Under the pieces are notes generated by a model. The model worked only from the letters and a program-made list of their open reading frames with translations, was not told the origin of the DNA and searched no databases. A DNA stretch of 64,000 nt from Raphanus sativus (taxonomy: Eukaryota > Streptophyta > Magnoliopsida > Brassicales > Brassicaceae): the NCBI RefSeq assembly GCF_000801105.2, contig NC_079514.1:11098001-11162000 (forward strand), in the 5' to 3' direction. Numbering within the stretch: position 1 is the stretch's first letter; each line of letters begins with the position of its first letter. The position numbers and the translations under genes are program-made. This document shows positions 1 to 13,310 of the stretch, piece by piece.

Positions 1-3000
1 AAGCTGCAATTTCCGCATACATTTTGGATATTGCCTCTGCAAAGTAAGCTTTTGCTTGAGGTCTCTTTACCTGTTTGTAAAAGTTTTTAAAAACATGAAA
101 TTAGAGATTCCGACTTCATTGCGGTTTCAAATACTTCATATTTGGTGTTGGTTTACCTTAAAGGTTGGTGTTAGAAGCCCATTCTCTAAGGTGAATGGTT
201 CTGGTACCAAAGTCACAGCCTTTGCAAACTCAAATCCTCTCAACTGTATATTACCACATATACAGTATATTGATAATTTCTTGATTTAATTGTTTTCTCT
301 ATGACAAGAGAGATTGTTAAAACATAATAATTTGTTTGTTTTTACCTGAGCTTCTCTTCCAACGATATCCATCTCGGTAAGAACAGCCTTCCTCACTTTA
401 GGATCTTTACAAAGCTGTCCTAGATTCTCATACTGTAATCACCAAAGATAAATTTCTTTAGCTGAGTTGAATAAGAAGTCTTTTTTCTTTAAAAAAAAAA
501 AAAAAAAAGAAGTCTTGAGAGTTGTAAATAATAATAACAATACCTTGATGCCTTCTGATGAAGCCCAATCTTTCATAACATCTGGATCAACCGCAACTAT
601 AGCCACTAGAGAGGAATTGAAGCTATCACCTAAAATTAATACACAGTTCTAACTTAGTTGAGAAATAGCACAAGTGAAGAAGCATATGTGTTTTGTTGGT
701 AGAGAGAGCATAGTCTCTGTTTGCTTACCGTGTATGAAACACTGAGAAACAAATCTACATTTCGTATAAACATTTTCGATTTTCTCAGGTGCTATATATT
801 CTCCTTGTGCCAGCTTAAATATGTTTTTCTTCCTGTCATATTAACAAAACATTTTCAATTCTTCAATCCGCCAAAGTGATATCAAAACAGAGATTGTTTC
901 GAGTTTATAAAAAACCTGTCGATGATCTTGAGCCGACCACCTGGTAACCACAACCCGATATCACCCGTGTGTAGCCATTCATCCTCATCCATAATTTCTT
1001 TCCTGCTCAACTAAAACGTGTCAAGAAGACCCATGTCTACTTATCTATGAATGTAGAGTTATAATGAAAAAAAAATGAGTTACGTTTGTTCTTCATCTTT
1101 GTAATAGCCTTTGAAGATGATTGGTCCTCTAACACAGATTTCACCACGTGGGTATGGTTGATCTTCCGATGTGTAATTCATTTCAGGAACGTCCACAAGT
1201 TTTACCTCTGCAAATTAAAAAAAAAACATTTTAAAATACAAAAATCTAGTACACTTGACTAAAAAAGGTTTTCACTAATACTATCTTGTGTTTTTAAAGA
1301 TAGCAATTGTATTGTGCTTCTTACCACACGCTGGATTAGGAGATCCGACATGGCCAGATAAATTGTCACCTTCATCCATAGAGCTTATGACACAGGAAGT
1401 CTCCGTCATACCATACCCTTCACGCACCGAACATCCAAAGCATCTTGATGATGAAGCAAAGACCATGTTTTAATGTTCGTTGGGTCACAATGTTTTTTTT
1501 TTTTGAAAAAGACGTTGAGTCACAATGTTAATATAAGACTTTCAGGTTCTTAGAAAACTTACACCCTCAAGAAATCCATGACATCAGGTGACAAGGGAGA
1601 AGCACCAGACCCCATGAAGCGAACACGTCCACCTAGCTTTTCTTTTATTTTGTTGAACACCAGTTTGTCCCAAAGTGGAGACGGACTCCTTCCTAAACAA
1701 CACATGCAGAAAGCTCAACAAAAGGTATACTTGATTCAATTTATAACTATTTCTATTAGTAGAAGCTACCATTCAAGATTGCTTTCTTCTTTGAGTTATA
1801 GGCAAGTTGGAAAAGCCTTCTTTTTGTAACCCCGGATGATGTTACCGCACTTGTAATCCTATAAGGATAAAAAAGTTTAACTTAGCACATAACATAACTC
1901 CTCAATTACATGGGACGTATAAAAGTGACTTACCCATCATAGACTCGATTATATAAGCGAGGGACACTGCAGAATACTGTTGGCCTTAACACAGCCAAAT
2001 CATCCATAAGTTTCATGATATCCTGTCAAAAAAATATCTATATTAGTCTGATTCGGTGCTACAAGTTCATCTGAATATTTCATGAGATTATGAGATGAGG
2101 TTACATACCCCTTGATAGAAACCGATGGAAACACCACCATACACCCCCATTATCTGGTTTGAACGTTCATATATGTGCGCCAATGGAAGATATGATATGT
2201 AACTATAAATATAGAAGACATCTCAGTTAAAGATCTTCCACTATAAAAAAAAAAAATAGGTAAACTATATAGAACATAAGAAAAGTGAAGGGAAAATTTT
2301 CCAACTCACATGTCATCAGGTAAGAAATTTATTGACAAGCTGGAACCAGCGACATTTGATATCAAGTTTTCATGACTCAACATAGCACCCTTCAGATAAA
2401 GAAAACAATTATATTGTGAAGTGTGTTTTGAATTCTCCCTGTTTTATCCAGCATAAAATTCAACTAAAAGAACAAGAAAAGACAAATAAGGCTTCAGAAA
2501 CTGGAAACATGTCTCACCTTTGGTGTTCCTGTGGTTCCACTAGTGTAGCATATGGTTGCAATGTCTTCAGGTTTTGGAGGGGAAAATGGATGTAAGCTAC
2601 TGCGACCCTGAAAAAAATAATCAGTAGCAACATGAAGTCTCTCTGACTACCAAAAATTGAATAACTATTCATAAAGCTAATGACCAATACAAACAAGACA
2701 ATGTAGAAGGCTACCTGACTCAATAGCTTTTGGTATGATACAATTTTTACTCCAGATCCTGTAGGAAGTGATGGCAAATTTTCATCAGCCCCTCCCACAA
2801 CCTTATCACAGTGCACAAAAAGATACATAAGTGCAAAGTATATATAAAAAATCAAAATGAAATTACACATATGAGAAGTACATACCACAACGAGACGAAT
2901 GGATGGGATTTCAGATAGGAAGCTTAGCAACTGCACAGTTCCCCACCAAAGAAAATACAATTTAGACCACTTGGACTGATTCTCATAAGATCATGGAACA

Positions 3001-4217
3001 AACCAAAAACAACACTTACGGTATTTAAGGTTTGTGGTACACAAAATATAGCCTGAAGAGTAGCATGATTCACAACAAACTTAACAGCGTCTGGACCTGC
3101 AAAACCAGAAAATCATATTTAAGAAAATGCAATTGCTTGCAAACTCCCAAAACGTTAAAAGTTCAAAAGGTATATACTATGTGGTACCAAGTGTATCGTA
3201 TAAAGGAACAGAGATGAAGGAATATGCTGCACAGGCATGATCAACAACCAACCACTCTGGTCTGTTGATAAAATAGAGTCCAACGCAAGCTCCCTGTTCC
3301 ATTAATTCTAGTCTTAGTTAACGCAAACTATCGATCAATAAGACATGAAAATTTTGGTGAAGCTCGCCATTTCATATCCAAATTAGAACAATGGTTGAGG
3401 GAAACAAAATATAAAAAAAAGAAAACATACAAGATTAATTCCATTATACAGAAGTCCAGAACCTATGGCTTGTCTAGCAGAAGCTGTTTCCGCATATGTC
3501 ATCCATGTGTACCTTCAAAGACAAAAAAAAACACATCACATGAAAATCATAAACCTACCTCAGCTCAAAAGTCAGATTTTCTTTAAAACTCACTCTCCAA
3601 TGGTTCCATCAGGACGAGCTCGTGTACCAAGATACTTGTTATCAGGATATGTTTCAACAGCATGTCTGAATATTCCACAAAAAACAGAGCAGTTTCCAGC
3701 ATTAAGATCATAAACTAACCGACACTAAACAAAGAAGTAATGAAACTTACACAAAGTTGTCGTGCAGAGTCCCGATTTCAGGATGATCCGGGAATCTGCT
3801 AACGAGCTTGGTAGGTGACTTTGCAGATCTGGCACGGAGAAAAAAAGAGAAATTGCACCATGATAAAAGAAAATTATAATCACATACACACTCGTTATAA
3901 ACCAAAGGTACGTAACAACAATATCTAAAACCTGTAGACATTCCATATTCCAGTGTCCAGCTTTTCTGGGAGCACAACGCTGTAGCTATCCTCTATAGAG
4001 AAAATGAAAAGCTCAATCTCAGAGGGTAAACAAAACAGAGAGAGACCAAAGATATTAGACGTAATAGTTGTAAACGTGTAAGGTGCTCACCGTTGGAGAA
4101 GGGTGCCGCAGAAGCGGTGGCGTTGAGGAAGAGAGAGGCTGGATCATCAGCCGTGGAAGAATCAAGGTGAGAGCGAAGGGTCTGGAGACGGCGTTGTGCC
4201 GGTGAAGAAAACTCCAT
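1..4217 (-). CDS. LACS7: Long-chain acyl-CoA synthetase 7, peroxisomal (3' end outside window)
   Basis: Activates long-chain fatty acids to acyl-CoA with ATP inside the peroxisome, feeding beta-oxidation of seed oil. Start at 4217. I join 23 exons: 4091-4217, 3932-3992, 3751-3828, 3594-3665, 3431-3512, 3188-3293, 3020-3096, 2886-2930, 2715-2801, 2518-2607, 2310-2389, 2109-2203, 1934-2022, 1770-1858, 1563-1692, 1325-1443, 1084-1206, 916-1002, 729-832, 544-629, 346-432, 157-243 and <1-70. About 690 codons are present against roughly 700 in the family. Residues 10-18 (RLQTLRSHL) are a PTS2 peroxisome signal; the PTS1 expected at the C-terminus lies beyond the edge. The AMP-binding motif [11 protein letters not shown] is near residue 266, EGYGMTETS near 441 and the [10 protein letters not shown] adenylation motif near 535. 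LACS6 carries PTS2 only, but the N-terminus and neighbours favour LACS7. Confidence 0.93.
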
Positions 4218-4734
4218 CGTGGATGAGTTTGTTTTTTTTAACTCTCCAGAAACTTTTTGAGATGATAATATTAAGCCACCGATTGATTGCTTCACGACAT
4301 AAATAACATTTTATCTAAACATTACAATGTAAAATATCAAAAAGAAAAAAAAAAGAAGGTGAGCACTACTTATATAGAAGAAGATCAACGTGGATTATGA
4401 ATGCTAAATTAAGTATGTTTGGTTGGAGTGGACTCATGAGGCGTGATGATCATTTCCGTTAACAGGTTACAATTCTTACTATTATAGCAGTTAGTTATGT
4501 GTGCTTTTCTTACAGATTGCTTACGTCATTTTCTCTGAGATCCACAGGAAGAGATCAGGCACTCTTTTCCATGTGGATAATTTAATTTACAATTCTCAGA
4601 TATTATTATTTGGTCCCCAAAATTACAAATATTTAAATCTTGTACCAATAAAAATTCAACTAAAGCGACACTAATCAAACAAACAAGAGTGAATTTTTAA
4701 ACATTTGAACGATTGCATCCATTTTATAACATAA
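4218..4734. other. 5' flank of LACS7 and intergenic DNA
   Basis: AT-rich upstream region of LACS7. No gene seen. Its last ~60 bases (about 4674-4734) recur at 13318-13380, next to the LACS7 remnant, which shows that this flank was part of the duplicated block. Confidence 0.6.
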
Positions 4735-4800
4735 CTAGATTTTGACCCGCCTTTTTTTTAAACATTTGAACGATTGCATCCATTTTATAACATAACTAGA
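4697..4800. repeat. Direct repeat of host flank plus Helitron end
   Basis: About 46 bases of host sequence (beginning aacatttgaacgattgcatc) followed by a Helitron terminus (ctag, then tttgacccgcc) occur twice, 61 bases apart. The CTAG ends are at 4735 and 4796. The second MIRO1 block has one host copy (13347-13380) and no Helitron end. Confidence 0.85.
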
Positions 4801-6213
4801 TTTTTGACCCGCCCTTCAAAGAGCGGATATATTTTTGTTTTAGTTTGTTTTGAAAATTTAAATTTTTATATTTTAATTTTTTTTGTAATCATATTTTTAG
4901 TCATATATGTGTTTTTATTCATATTGCGTTTAAAAATTAATATTAAATATAAATTAATATAATATTTGGTGATTATATTAAATATGTCAAATTGCATAGC
5001 TATACATTTGTGCTACATTTCATATTTTTTTAAAACTTTATTCCTAATTTTTGAAACATATTATATTTTCTTAGTAGATACCTAACATAATTAGTCAAAA
5101 TATTAGTACAAAAAATGATTCGGAATCAACCCGAAAATCAAAGATTCATACTCTATTAGACATGTTATATATACTCAAACGGTTTTTAAAATGTTATATT
5201 TGGAGACCAATATCAGATCCAACCCGCCTCGAAGACCGAACAAATGTTTTAAAAATGTGAAAAATAGTTTTTAATATATTATGTTAAATATATATAATAT
5301 ATATATATATATATATAATATATATATTATGTATATAATTTTATACTCTTAATTTAAGTATATTAATTTCATTTGAACATTTTAAATTTTTAAAAAACTG
5401 TTTATATATTTAATTTAGTTATTATGCCAAATTATTCTGTAATTATTAAGTAAGCCTATTCTTTACATCAATTCATATTCTTTATAATCAAAATGCGTAT
5501 TTTTGTTTTCGAAACCTTTTTTTAATACTTTATTTCTATAAATTGCAAGTTTTTATATTTCATACTTTATTACATATATACATTTACTGTTTGGATTTTT
5601 GATTATAAAATAGAAACCTATTTTGTTATTTTAAATACTTTTATTTCTATAAATTTCAAGTTTTTATATTTCATACTTTATTACATATATACATTTACTG
5701 TTTGGATTTTTGATTATAAAATAAAAATAATTTTAAGTTTACTGGATCGAAGTGGATTTATATTATTTGCTTCTAATGTAAAATGTATATAATCCATATT
5801 ATTAGCAACACAGATCGACAAAACTAAAGTTATGTAGCTATCCTTCACCTTAATCATATTTATTTTACAAAAAATTGATGTCGATTAGTAGGCAATTTAA
5901 ATGGTGATTAGATCCAGCAAATAGATTTTATAGGGTCAAGATTATCAGGAAACAAATAAAAACCGGGAGTTACATATTTTTAGATGTCCCCTACAAATTC
6001 GCAGTTTTATTTAATTACTGTTTAATGTTTGATTAATTAAGATGTATTATGCAGTTATCAAATTTATGGTTCCTGAGTATTAGGAGGATATACGTGGTGG
6101 TCATTTAGAGATTAAATTTCAAAGCAATTAAATTAAAAAGATATGCATTGTTGAAATAATAGTTGGACACAACTAAATATCAATAGATCATGCTGAAAAA
6201 TTAATAGAATAGA
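4796..6213 (-). mobile_element. Non-autonomous Helitron, empty site known
   Basis: Read on the minus strand it starts TCTATTCTATTAATTTTTC and ends with a GC-rich hairpin (gccc/gggc type, slightly degenerate) followed by CTAG, the classic Helitron termini (5' TC, 3' hairpin plus CTRR). It sits between host A and T with no target duplication. The paralogous position 13380/13381 in the second block is uninterrupted, so the insertion followed the duplication. AT-rich inside, with a tandem ~90-base repeat (5523-5725) and a TA microsatellite (5288-5335). No Rep/helicase ORF. Confidence 0.85.
5523..5725. repeat. Two direct repeats of ~90 bases inside Helitron
   Basis: Both units contain tttctataaattncaagt, then a stretch ending ttggatttttgattataaaa; copies start near 5530 and 5640. 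No coding sense. Confidence 0.75.
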
Positions 6214-6705
6214 TATGACATCTTATTTTGTCTAGAAGAGCTGCAATACACAGTAGCAGCAGGATTAACCAAAGTTTGTCTCTGGTATGAGATTTGATAA
6301 AAGTCCGGGTGTTGACTTTTAAGTGTTGTTGATTGTTGATTTATAGAACTAAGCAACCAAAAATAAGATTAACCATCAAGGAGACAACAAGTTCGTTTTG
6401 TTATTGAAGAAACTCAACACAACCATGTTTTCTTTTTTCTGTCCCTAAAATGTTCTGTTCCTACAAGATCTTCAACCATCACTTCAAAGCCCCATTTCCA
6501 TTAAACTTCTAAAAGACAATACTCTGGTAAGACACTTGGGAATGATAAACAAACTTGGAACAAGAGCGTGCGCACCTTGAGACATTAGGTTCTTCATTCT
6601 CAATCTTCTCAGGCAGAAGTGCTCTTTCTTGCTGCATACACCCGTATGCAGCCAGCCCAACGACCACAGCAGCAGCTCCAACTGTTTACGAATTTAAAAA
6701 GGAGA

Positions 6706-8685
6706 CTAGATTTTGACCCGCCCTTCAAAGGGCGGGTATATTTTTTGTTTTAAATCTTTTTTTTAAAATTATTTGTTTGTATTTGATTTATTTTATAATC
6801 ATATTTGTGTTTGTTACTAATTTAATTTGATATAATAGTCTTTTAAATAAATGAAATATATAGATGGATCCAATATGTCATATTATTGGGTTTTTAACCA
6901 AAGATTTAAACATAAGTAATTTTATGTTAAATTTAGATACTTGTTCATGTATTACAAAAATTTATATGTGATTTGTTTCTTTTTTATTTTTAATTTGAAA
7001 TTTATATAATCTTAGTTTATAGAATTTTATATGATTTAAACGGATAGTCAAACCCAAACTAAAACCCATAAAATATGAATTGAAACAAAAATTTGAATTC
7101 TGAATAGACTTAAACCAAAATCTCATCATATAATTAAACTTCTTAATTTATTAATAATAAATATTACAATATCAACAACTTAAAATATTTGTGTTCAAAT
7201 ATTAATAACATAAACAATTTTTCGACCCACACTTGAAAGCACCATATATTTTATGATGTAAAATTTCATTAATAATTTTACAAAAATTATGTAAATTCGT
7301 AAAGATTTTGTCTATTTTGAAACAGGAAAATTCGGATATGTTTTCAAATCTATAGATCTAGTGATTCAATATGTAATCCGGTTTGGATTTCAAGAGATAT
7401 TCACCAACTAAAATTTTGATAAAACCCACAAAAACCGTTAAAACCAGAGGGTGCATGTTGAACTTATAGGTGATTGATATAATTCAATTTTATTTAAATT
7501 GTTATTTTTTTATAAATTTAAAATTTAATTTCAATGTTTTAATTAGATATTTAGATAATTATTAATTGATAAAAGTCATGTCCAACATAAGTATTTTTAT
7601 CTCCTATTGGTATAGGTGAACATATGAACATGGCCTATTGACCTATACCAAACATAACAAAACTTATACCCGCGGATCTTAAAACATGAACATGACCTAT
7701 TGATATAGGTGTGGTCCAACTATTTAATAAAATAGATTAAAAACTATTAACTATTTAGAAGAAATATTATACAAAAAACACAGATACGATTAAAACACAC
7801 AAATATAATTTTTTTTTTAAATATAAAACAAAAAATATACCCGCCCTTTTAAGAGCGGATCAGAATCTAGTTGTATTTGAATTATATAGCGTAACTCTAA
7901 TTTGTTGTAGAAAATGTTTAAATTATATTTTATGTGAAATTAAATATAAATAATTTAAATTTAAAAAAATTTCTAAATTTTAAAAATTACTTTTTAATAC
8001 TGATATATTTATAAACTATATTATTAAATTAGAAAAATGACCTATTAATAGTCCAGCTATTTTATAAAATTATTAAAACTTTTTACTAATCAGTTAAGAA
8101 AAATATTCTACACAAATATGATTAAAAAGATACAAATATAAAAATTGAATTTCTAGAAAATGTAAAACAAAAAATATACTCACTCTTTGAAATGTTGATC
8201 AGAATCTAAATTGTATTATATTATCTTAATTAAACCACAGTTCATTTCCATTAATTTTTATAGTGGACATAATATTTATTAATGTAAAGTATCAATATTA
8301 TTGTTTCCAAATGATATAATTTTTATTTATTGAATTACGTAAGGTTGTCCACAGTTTGTAATAAGTAGTGAATCACTAATATTTTGGAATTAAAGGGTGA
8401 CTTTACAAAATATGCATACATCTTAGAAGCATTACAAAATTATTTTATGAATAATAATAATTATTTGAACTGAATTTATTCTGATGGATCACAAAAGAAA
8501 AAAATAACCGCATATTACGTAATATATAGGTGGAAGTTACAGATTTAGGAAACCAACGTGGAAGTTACAATTTTTTTAATAAAGGTAATTACATAATATA
8601 TCTAGATAATTATTTAGATGCATTATATTTTATGTTGGACACAACCTTTAATCAATTGGACATGTTGAAAAATTAATAGAATAGA
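6706..8685 (-). mobile_element. Helitron in intron 13 of MIRO1 copy a
   Basis: Ends match the 4796-6213 element: CTAG at 6706 followed by the hairpin gacccgcccttcaaagggcg, and TTAATAGAATAGA at 8673-8685 (minus-strand start TCTATTCTATTAA). Flanked by host A and T. The matching intron of copy b (13829-13941, 113 bases) is empty at 13849/13850. About 1.98 kb, no Helitron helicase seen; other Helitron ends lie inside. Confidence 0.85.
7690..8210 (+). mobile_element. Two older, diverged Helitron 3' ends nested in the intronic Helitron
   Basis: Two related ~180-base segments end in tatacccgcc...gcggatcagaatCTAG (7870, followed by T) and in a decayed tcagaatctaa version (8208). The orientation is opposite to the host Helitron. 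No matching 5' end was identified. Confidence 0.55.
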
Positions 8686-11145
8686 TTTCAGCAATCAAGA
8701 GTCTAAAGCTCTTTTTTTTTGTTATTGGTTTGTTTGTGAGAAAACTTGTGTCAGAAATTAAGACAACAGAAGAAAACGTACTTGAGACAGCCATAAAAGA
8801 ACGGTTGATTAGCCTGTTGTAATGTTTGCGGCTTTTCCCTGCTTCGGTCTCTGGAATACTCAGATGAGGATGTTGCGCTGCTGTTAATATTTTGCGGAAT
8901 AAGTTGTTGAAGTCCCCCAATTTCAAGCTGATGGACACCGGAGGCTCTATTCCCATATCTTGCGTCACCTGCCAAAAGATCTGTGTGCATGAGTGGTGTG
9001 CTTTACAAGTTATTCGAGAGATCTTTTCATTGACTCAGACATCAACAAAAACCCTACCCTGGTGGATTCTTCTTGTATGGAGATCGGGAACGAATCAAGA
9101 TCGTCTTTCGCTGAAACCATGAGGCAAGGGACCTCATATCCAGTGGCCTCACCGTGAGTTGCAACTTCTACAAGCAACTCTGCCGCTTTTTTCCATGATG
9201 ACTCATCAGAACTGGATGGCAATAAGATAAATTAGGTACGTCAGACATTTACATTCAATGAACACAGACTACAAGTAGAGAATGACAAGGTATCTACTTA
9301 AACCCTGTTTGAACTAATGAAACAGAACCAAGTATACCTGTCATACACTAAGACAGCTATGTCACATGCAGCCAACGACTCCTTGGATGAAAATAGCCCT
9401 AGGGCCCCATCTTCTGGAATTTCCCTCATCACAAGCGTTTTCTTTGCACCCTACACCCAGAGATTTGCAATTATCAGATTAATGAGAAACAAAGAGAAAA
9501 GTGGCCTCGAAAGATACCAAAAAAAAATATCACATCTGAACAGTTTTGGTTCAAAACGCACTAGTTGGAAACGCTCAAACGCATGCATGTGACAATAGAA
9601 ACAACTCTTCAAAGATATCTCTAACTAGTTCCCCTCTCAAAGACCCCAATTTAACACTCAAAGTTTGCCATTTTTGTTTAGTATTTCCCACATTGGACAT
9701 TATCCGCGAGAGGAAGTGTATCCAAAATATATACACAAAACACCCATAATGAAACAAGCTGCATAAGAAATACCACTCACCCCAGATTCATCGACCATAT
9801 TTACTGCATAGCGCTCATCAACGTTTGATCCCGGGTTATCAGCATATGACCTAGATCATGAAGAGACACAACTGTAAACCACATGGATATGTCATCCTGA
9901 TTGTATTTTTGAAATGCAACAAGTTTCGGTAAGAGCTAGTCATATGACAAACCTTCCAAGAAAGCAATTCAGTAATGCAGATTTTCCAGCGTTATTGGGT
10001 CCGAAAACAAAGCACTGGAATACTTTTCTTTCACATTGTTGCTTTTTGCGATCTAAACGTTTCTCCTAGTAAGACGAATTGCAGAAGATGGATCACCCGG
10101 GAATCCAATGTAAATCAAGTGTTCCACACTCCGAGCCGGTTCTAATAGTGTCATCTGTGACCACTGCAAGGATACAACTCAAAGATTAGGATAACATAAA
10201 TTTTGAATTTGGGTCAGTGAACAAAATGAAGATAGATAAACAGTTCTGTCTGACAGAGAATTGCATGACATTTTAGTCTCTCAAAATCAGAAAGCAGATA
10301 TGAAACGAAGAAGAATGATTATATGTATTTGCATGCATATAAATGTTTTGTTGAGCATGAGAAAGAGGAGAGTATTGATAACCAGTGACAGGAAAGCATC
10401 AAACGATAGTCCTCCAAGGGCAGTTTTCTCTGCCGCATCCACATAAGGAGCTTCCGTCCAAGGACTGCCATTCACTTTGGCGTTTTAATGTAATGGAGAT
10501 CAACTAAAATTACATGTTTTTTGGTTTTCTCGAGGTGGAAAATTTACCTTTCAGGTGCAGTTGAAAAAAGATCCTCGATCTCTTGAGGACTCAGATTATT
10601 ATCCTGCAAAAATATAAATTCATTATGACAACTATTAAAACCATGGTTGATTAAAACTGCAACTTATGCCATTCGTTTTTTTTTTAAATTACCCCATCGT
10701 CATCAAACAACACATACATTTCTTTCAGGAAGTCGATTGCTGCATCCGTCAACTCGACACTCTACAAAAGAAAATGAACACAACCATTAGCTGGATATTG
10801 CCAAGGAAGGCAGGTTAATGTGAGCTGTAACGTAGCTGTATCCACGTTTGTGCAATTTTACCTGATCAGGTGCTCGCTTGAATAAAGAAAATGGAAGTAA
10901 TTCATCAGTGAGTCTTAAATCATTGTTATACCCAAACTTCCGAAATACAGTCCATGGTCTCTCGAGTGTCCCTTTCTCAATAAAAAGTGCATGTAGAAAC
11001 ATGAAGCCGGTCATTGTCAGTCCTCTTTCATTCACACCTTCTGGCAACTTTTCTTGCACAACCTTCTTTACACGTTCAATTTCAGAAGGTTCCAATGGTG
11101 CATCGAAACACTTGACCTATTTTGAAACAGCTATTAGATGTGTCA

Positions 11146-11367
<222 letters not shown>

Positions 11368-11634
11368 CTACAGGAAAGTTTGTTTATTAGGATGATAGCT
11401 CAGGCCTGAAATATAATTTATAACTTCCACCTAGTTGTTTTCTGACTATGCATACCAATTCATCTTCAATAAAAGTGCAATTCAATCACAATAGTAACAA
11501 TTCATTTAAAATCCTTGAAAATTCTTAGTAGGACAATCACATGCCTAAGCTAACTACCCTGAACAAAAAATTTTTTTGGCCATTATTTAGGTAAGACAAA
11601 TATTATATATCTTAAAGAGGGATGAGAGAGGTCA

Positions 11635-11784
<150 letters not shown>

Positions 11785-12856
11785 TTAAAAAAAAAATATC
11801 ACACGCCAATCTTTATAAGAAACAGCTAAAGTTTAGGTCACAACAAATCTTCAAGACATTTATTTACACAAGAAGAGTGACATGAGTAAACTGAAAAGAG
11901 AGAGGGAAAAAGGTAAACCTCTAAACGCCGAAGCTCTGGAAGCCAGTAAGTAGTCAAACCTTGGAGAGTGTCAGGACGATCACAGTCGTATGTCAAAACC
12001 ACCGCATCTGCATTCCTCAATTCCTCGGCAACCATCTCCCTATCTTCCGGCCTGAACCCACAAGCAGAAACATCAAAAAGACACTTGAAGCACATCAACT
12101 ACAAAGCTGTGAAAAAAATGAATACCCTAAAACCCAAAACATATGCCATTAGGTCACATTCTTTTTTTCTACAGTCTACACTAGCATCACTATCCTGCTT
12201 CAAGTAGTCTTATCATTCTTAGATATAATTATATACACCTGGAGGAAGTGTCGACAATGGTGACGGGAACGCGCTCAGGGAAGAAGTCCAAAGGAAGGTT
12301 GGTATGAGGGAGAACAGGAGGGACATTGGGAGGGAAAGATTGGGAGGCTACAGCGACAATCAAGCTGGATTTGCCAGTTCCCTTGTCACCAACCACAACG
12401 ATTCGTATAGATTTGGGTGAGCCTGGATAATCAACAGTACCAACTGAGTATCTCGCCTCCATCTGCAAAAACTGCAAACAATAATCCAAAATTAATAAAG
12501 TCAAGTGGATAGAGCTTGAAAGATAAATGGAATCATTGAGACCAATTAGCTTAAAATATGCAATCGGATTTATAAGTTGAGCAACAAGCGAGAGAGGAGG
12601 ATCGTGAAGAATCAATAGACAGAAAGAGCCACATCGAAGATCAGATTGAGAGAAACGAGAGATAAGACCTGAACCAAACTGGAGAGCGGGAAAATTGTTG
12701 GTGGCGTTGACAATTGCAACCAACCAAATGAGGTGCACAAATAGAAAGTCTTCTTTTGCTTCTATTCTAGTGGCATTTTCGTTAATATATGCACTTTTGT
12801 TCTTTATCGCAATTAAATTTTCTTTTCTTTTTTTGTCTTGTCACCACGCATACGCA

Positions 12857-13310
12857 AGCACTCTGGTCTGTTGATAAAATAGAGTCCAATGCAAGCTCCC
12901 TGTTCCATTAATTCTAGTCTTTAATTAAGGCAAACTATCGATCAATAAAACAAGAAAATTTTGGTGAAGCTCGCCGTTTCATATCCAAATTAGAACAATG
13001 GTTGAGGGAAACAAAATATAAAAAAAAGAAAACATACAAGATTAATTCCATTATACAGAAGTCCAGAACCTATGGCTTGTCTAGCAGAAGCTGTTTCCGC
13101 ATATGTCATCCATGTGTACCTTCAAAGACAAAAAAAACACATCACATGAAAATCATAAACCTACCTCAGCTCAAAAGTCAGATTTTCTTTAAAACTCACT
13201 CTCCAATGGTTCCATCAGGACGAGCTCGTGTACAAAGATACTGTACTTGTTATCAGGTTATGTTTCAACAGCATGTCTGAATATTCCACACAATAAAAAA
13301 AACAGAGCAG
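12857..13310 (-). pseudogene. LACS7 remnant (exons 4-6) at the duplication joint
   Basis: Nearly identical to 3252-3700 of LACS7: part of exon 6, all of exon 5 and exon 4 with their introns. Exon 4 carries a 5-base insertion near 13240 and exon 6 is cut at 12857. At about 13310 the sequence jumps to the LACS7 upstream flank (4674 onward), so exons 1-3 and the start are deleted. No coding potential. Confidence 0.9.

Noticed and set aside
12857..13310. Second LACS gene
   Set aside because: Only exons 4-6 remain, with an insertion and no start or catalytic region.
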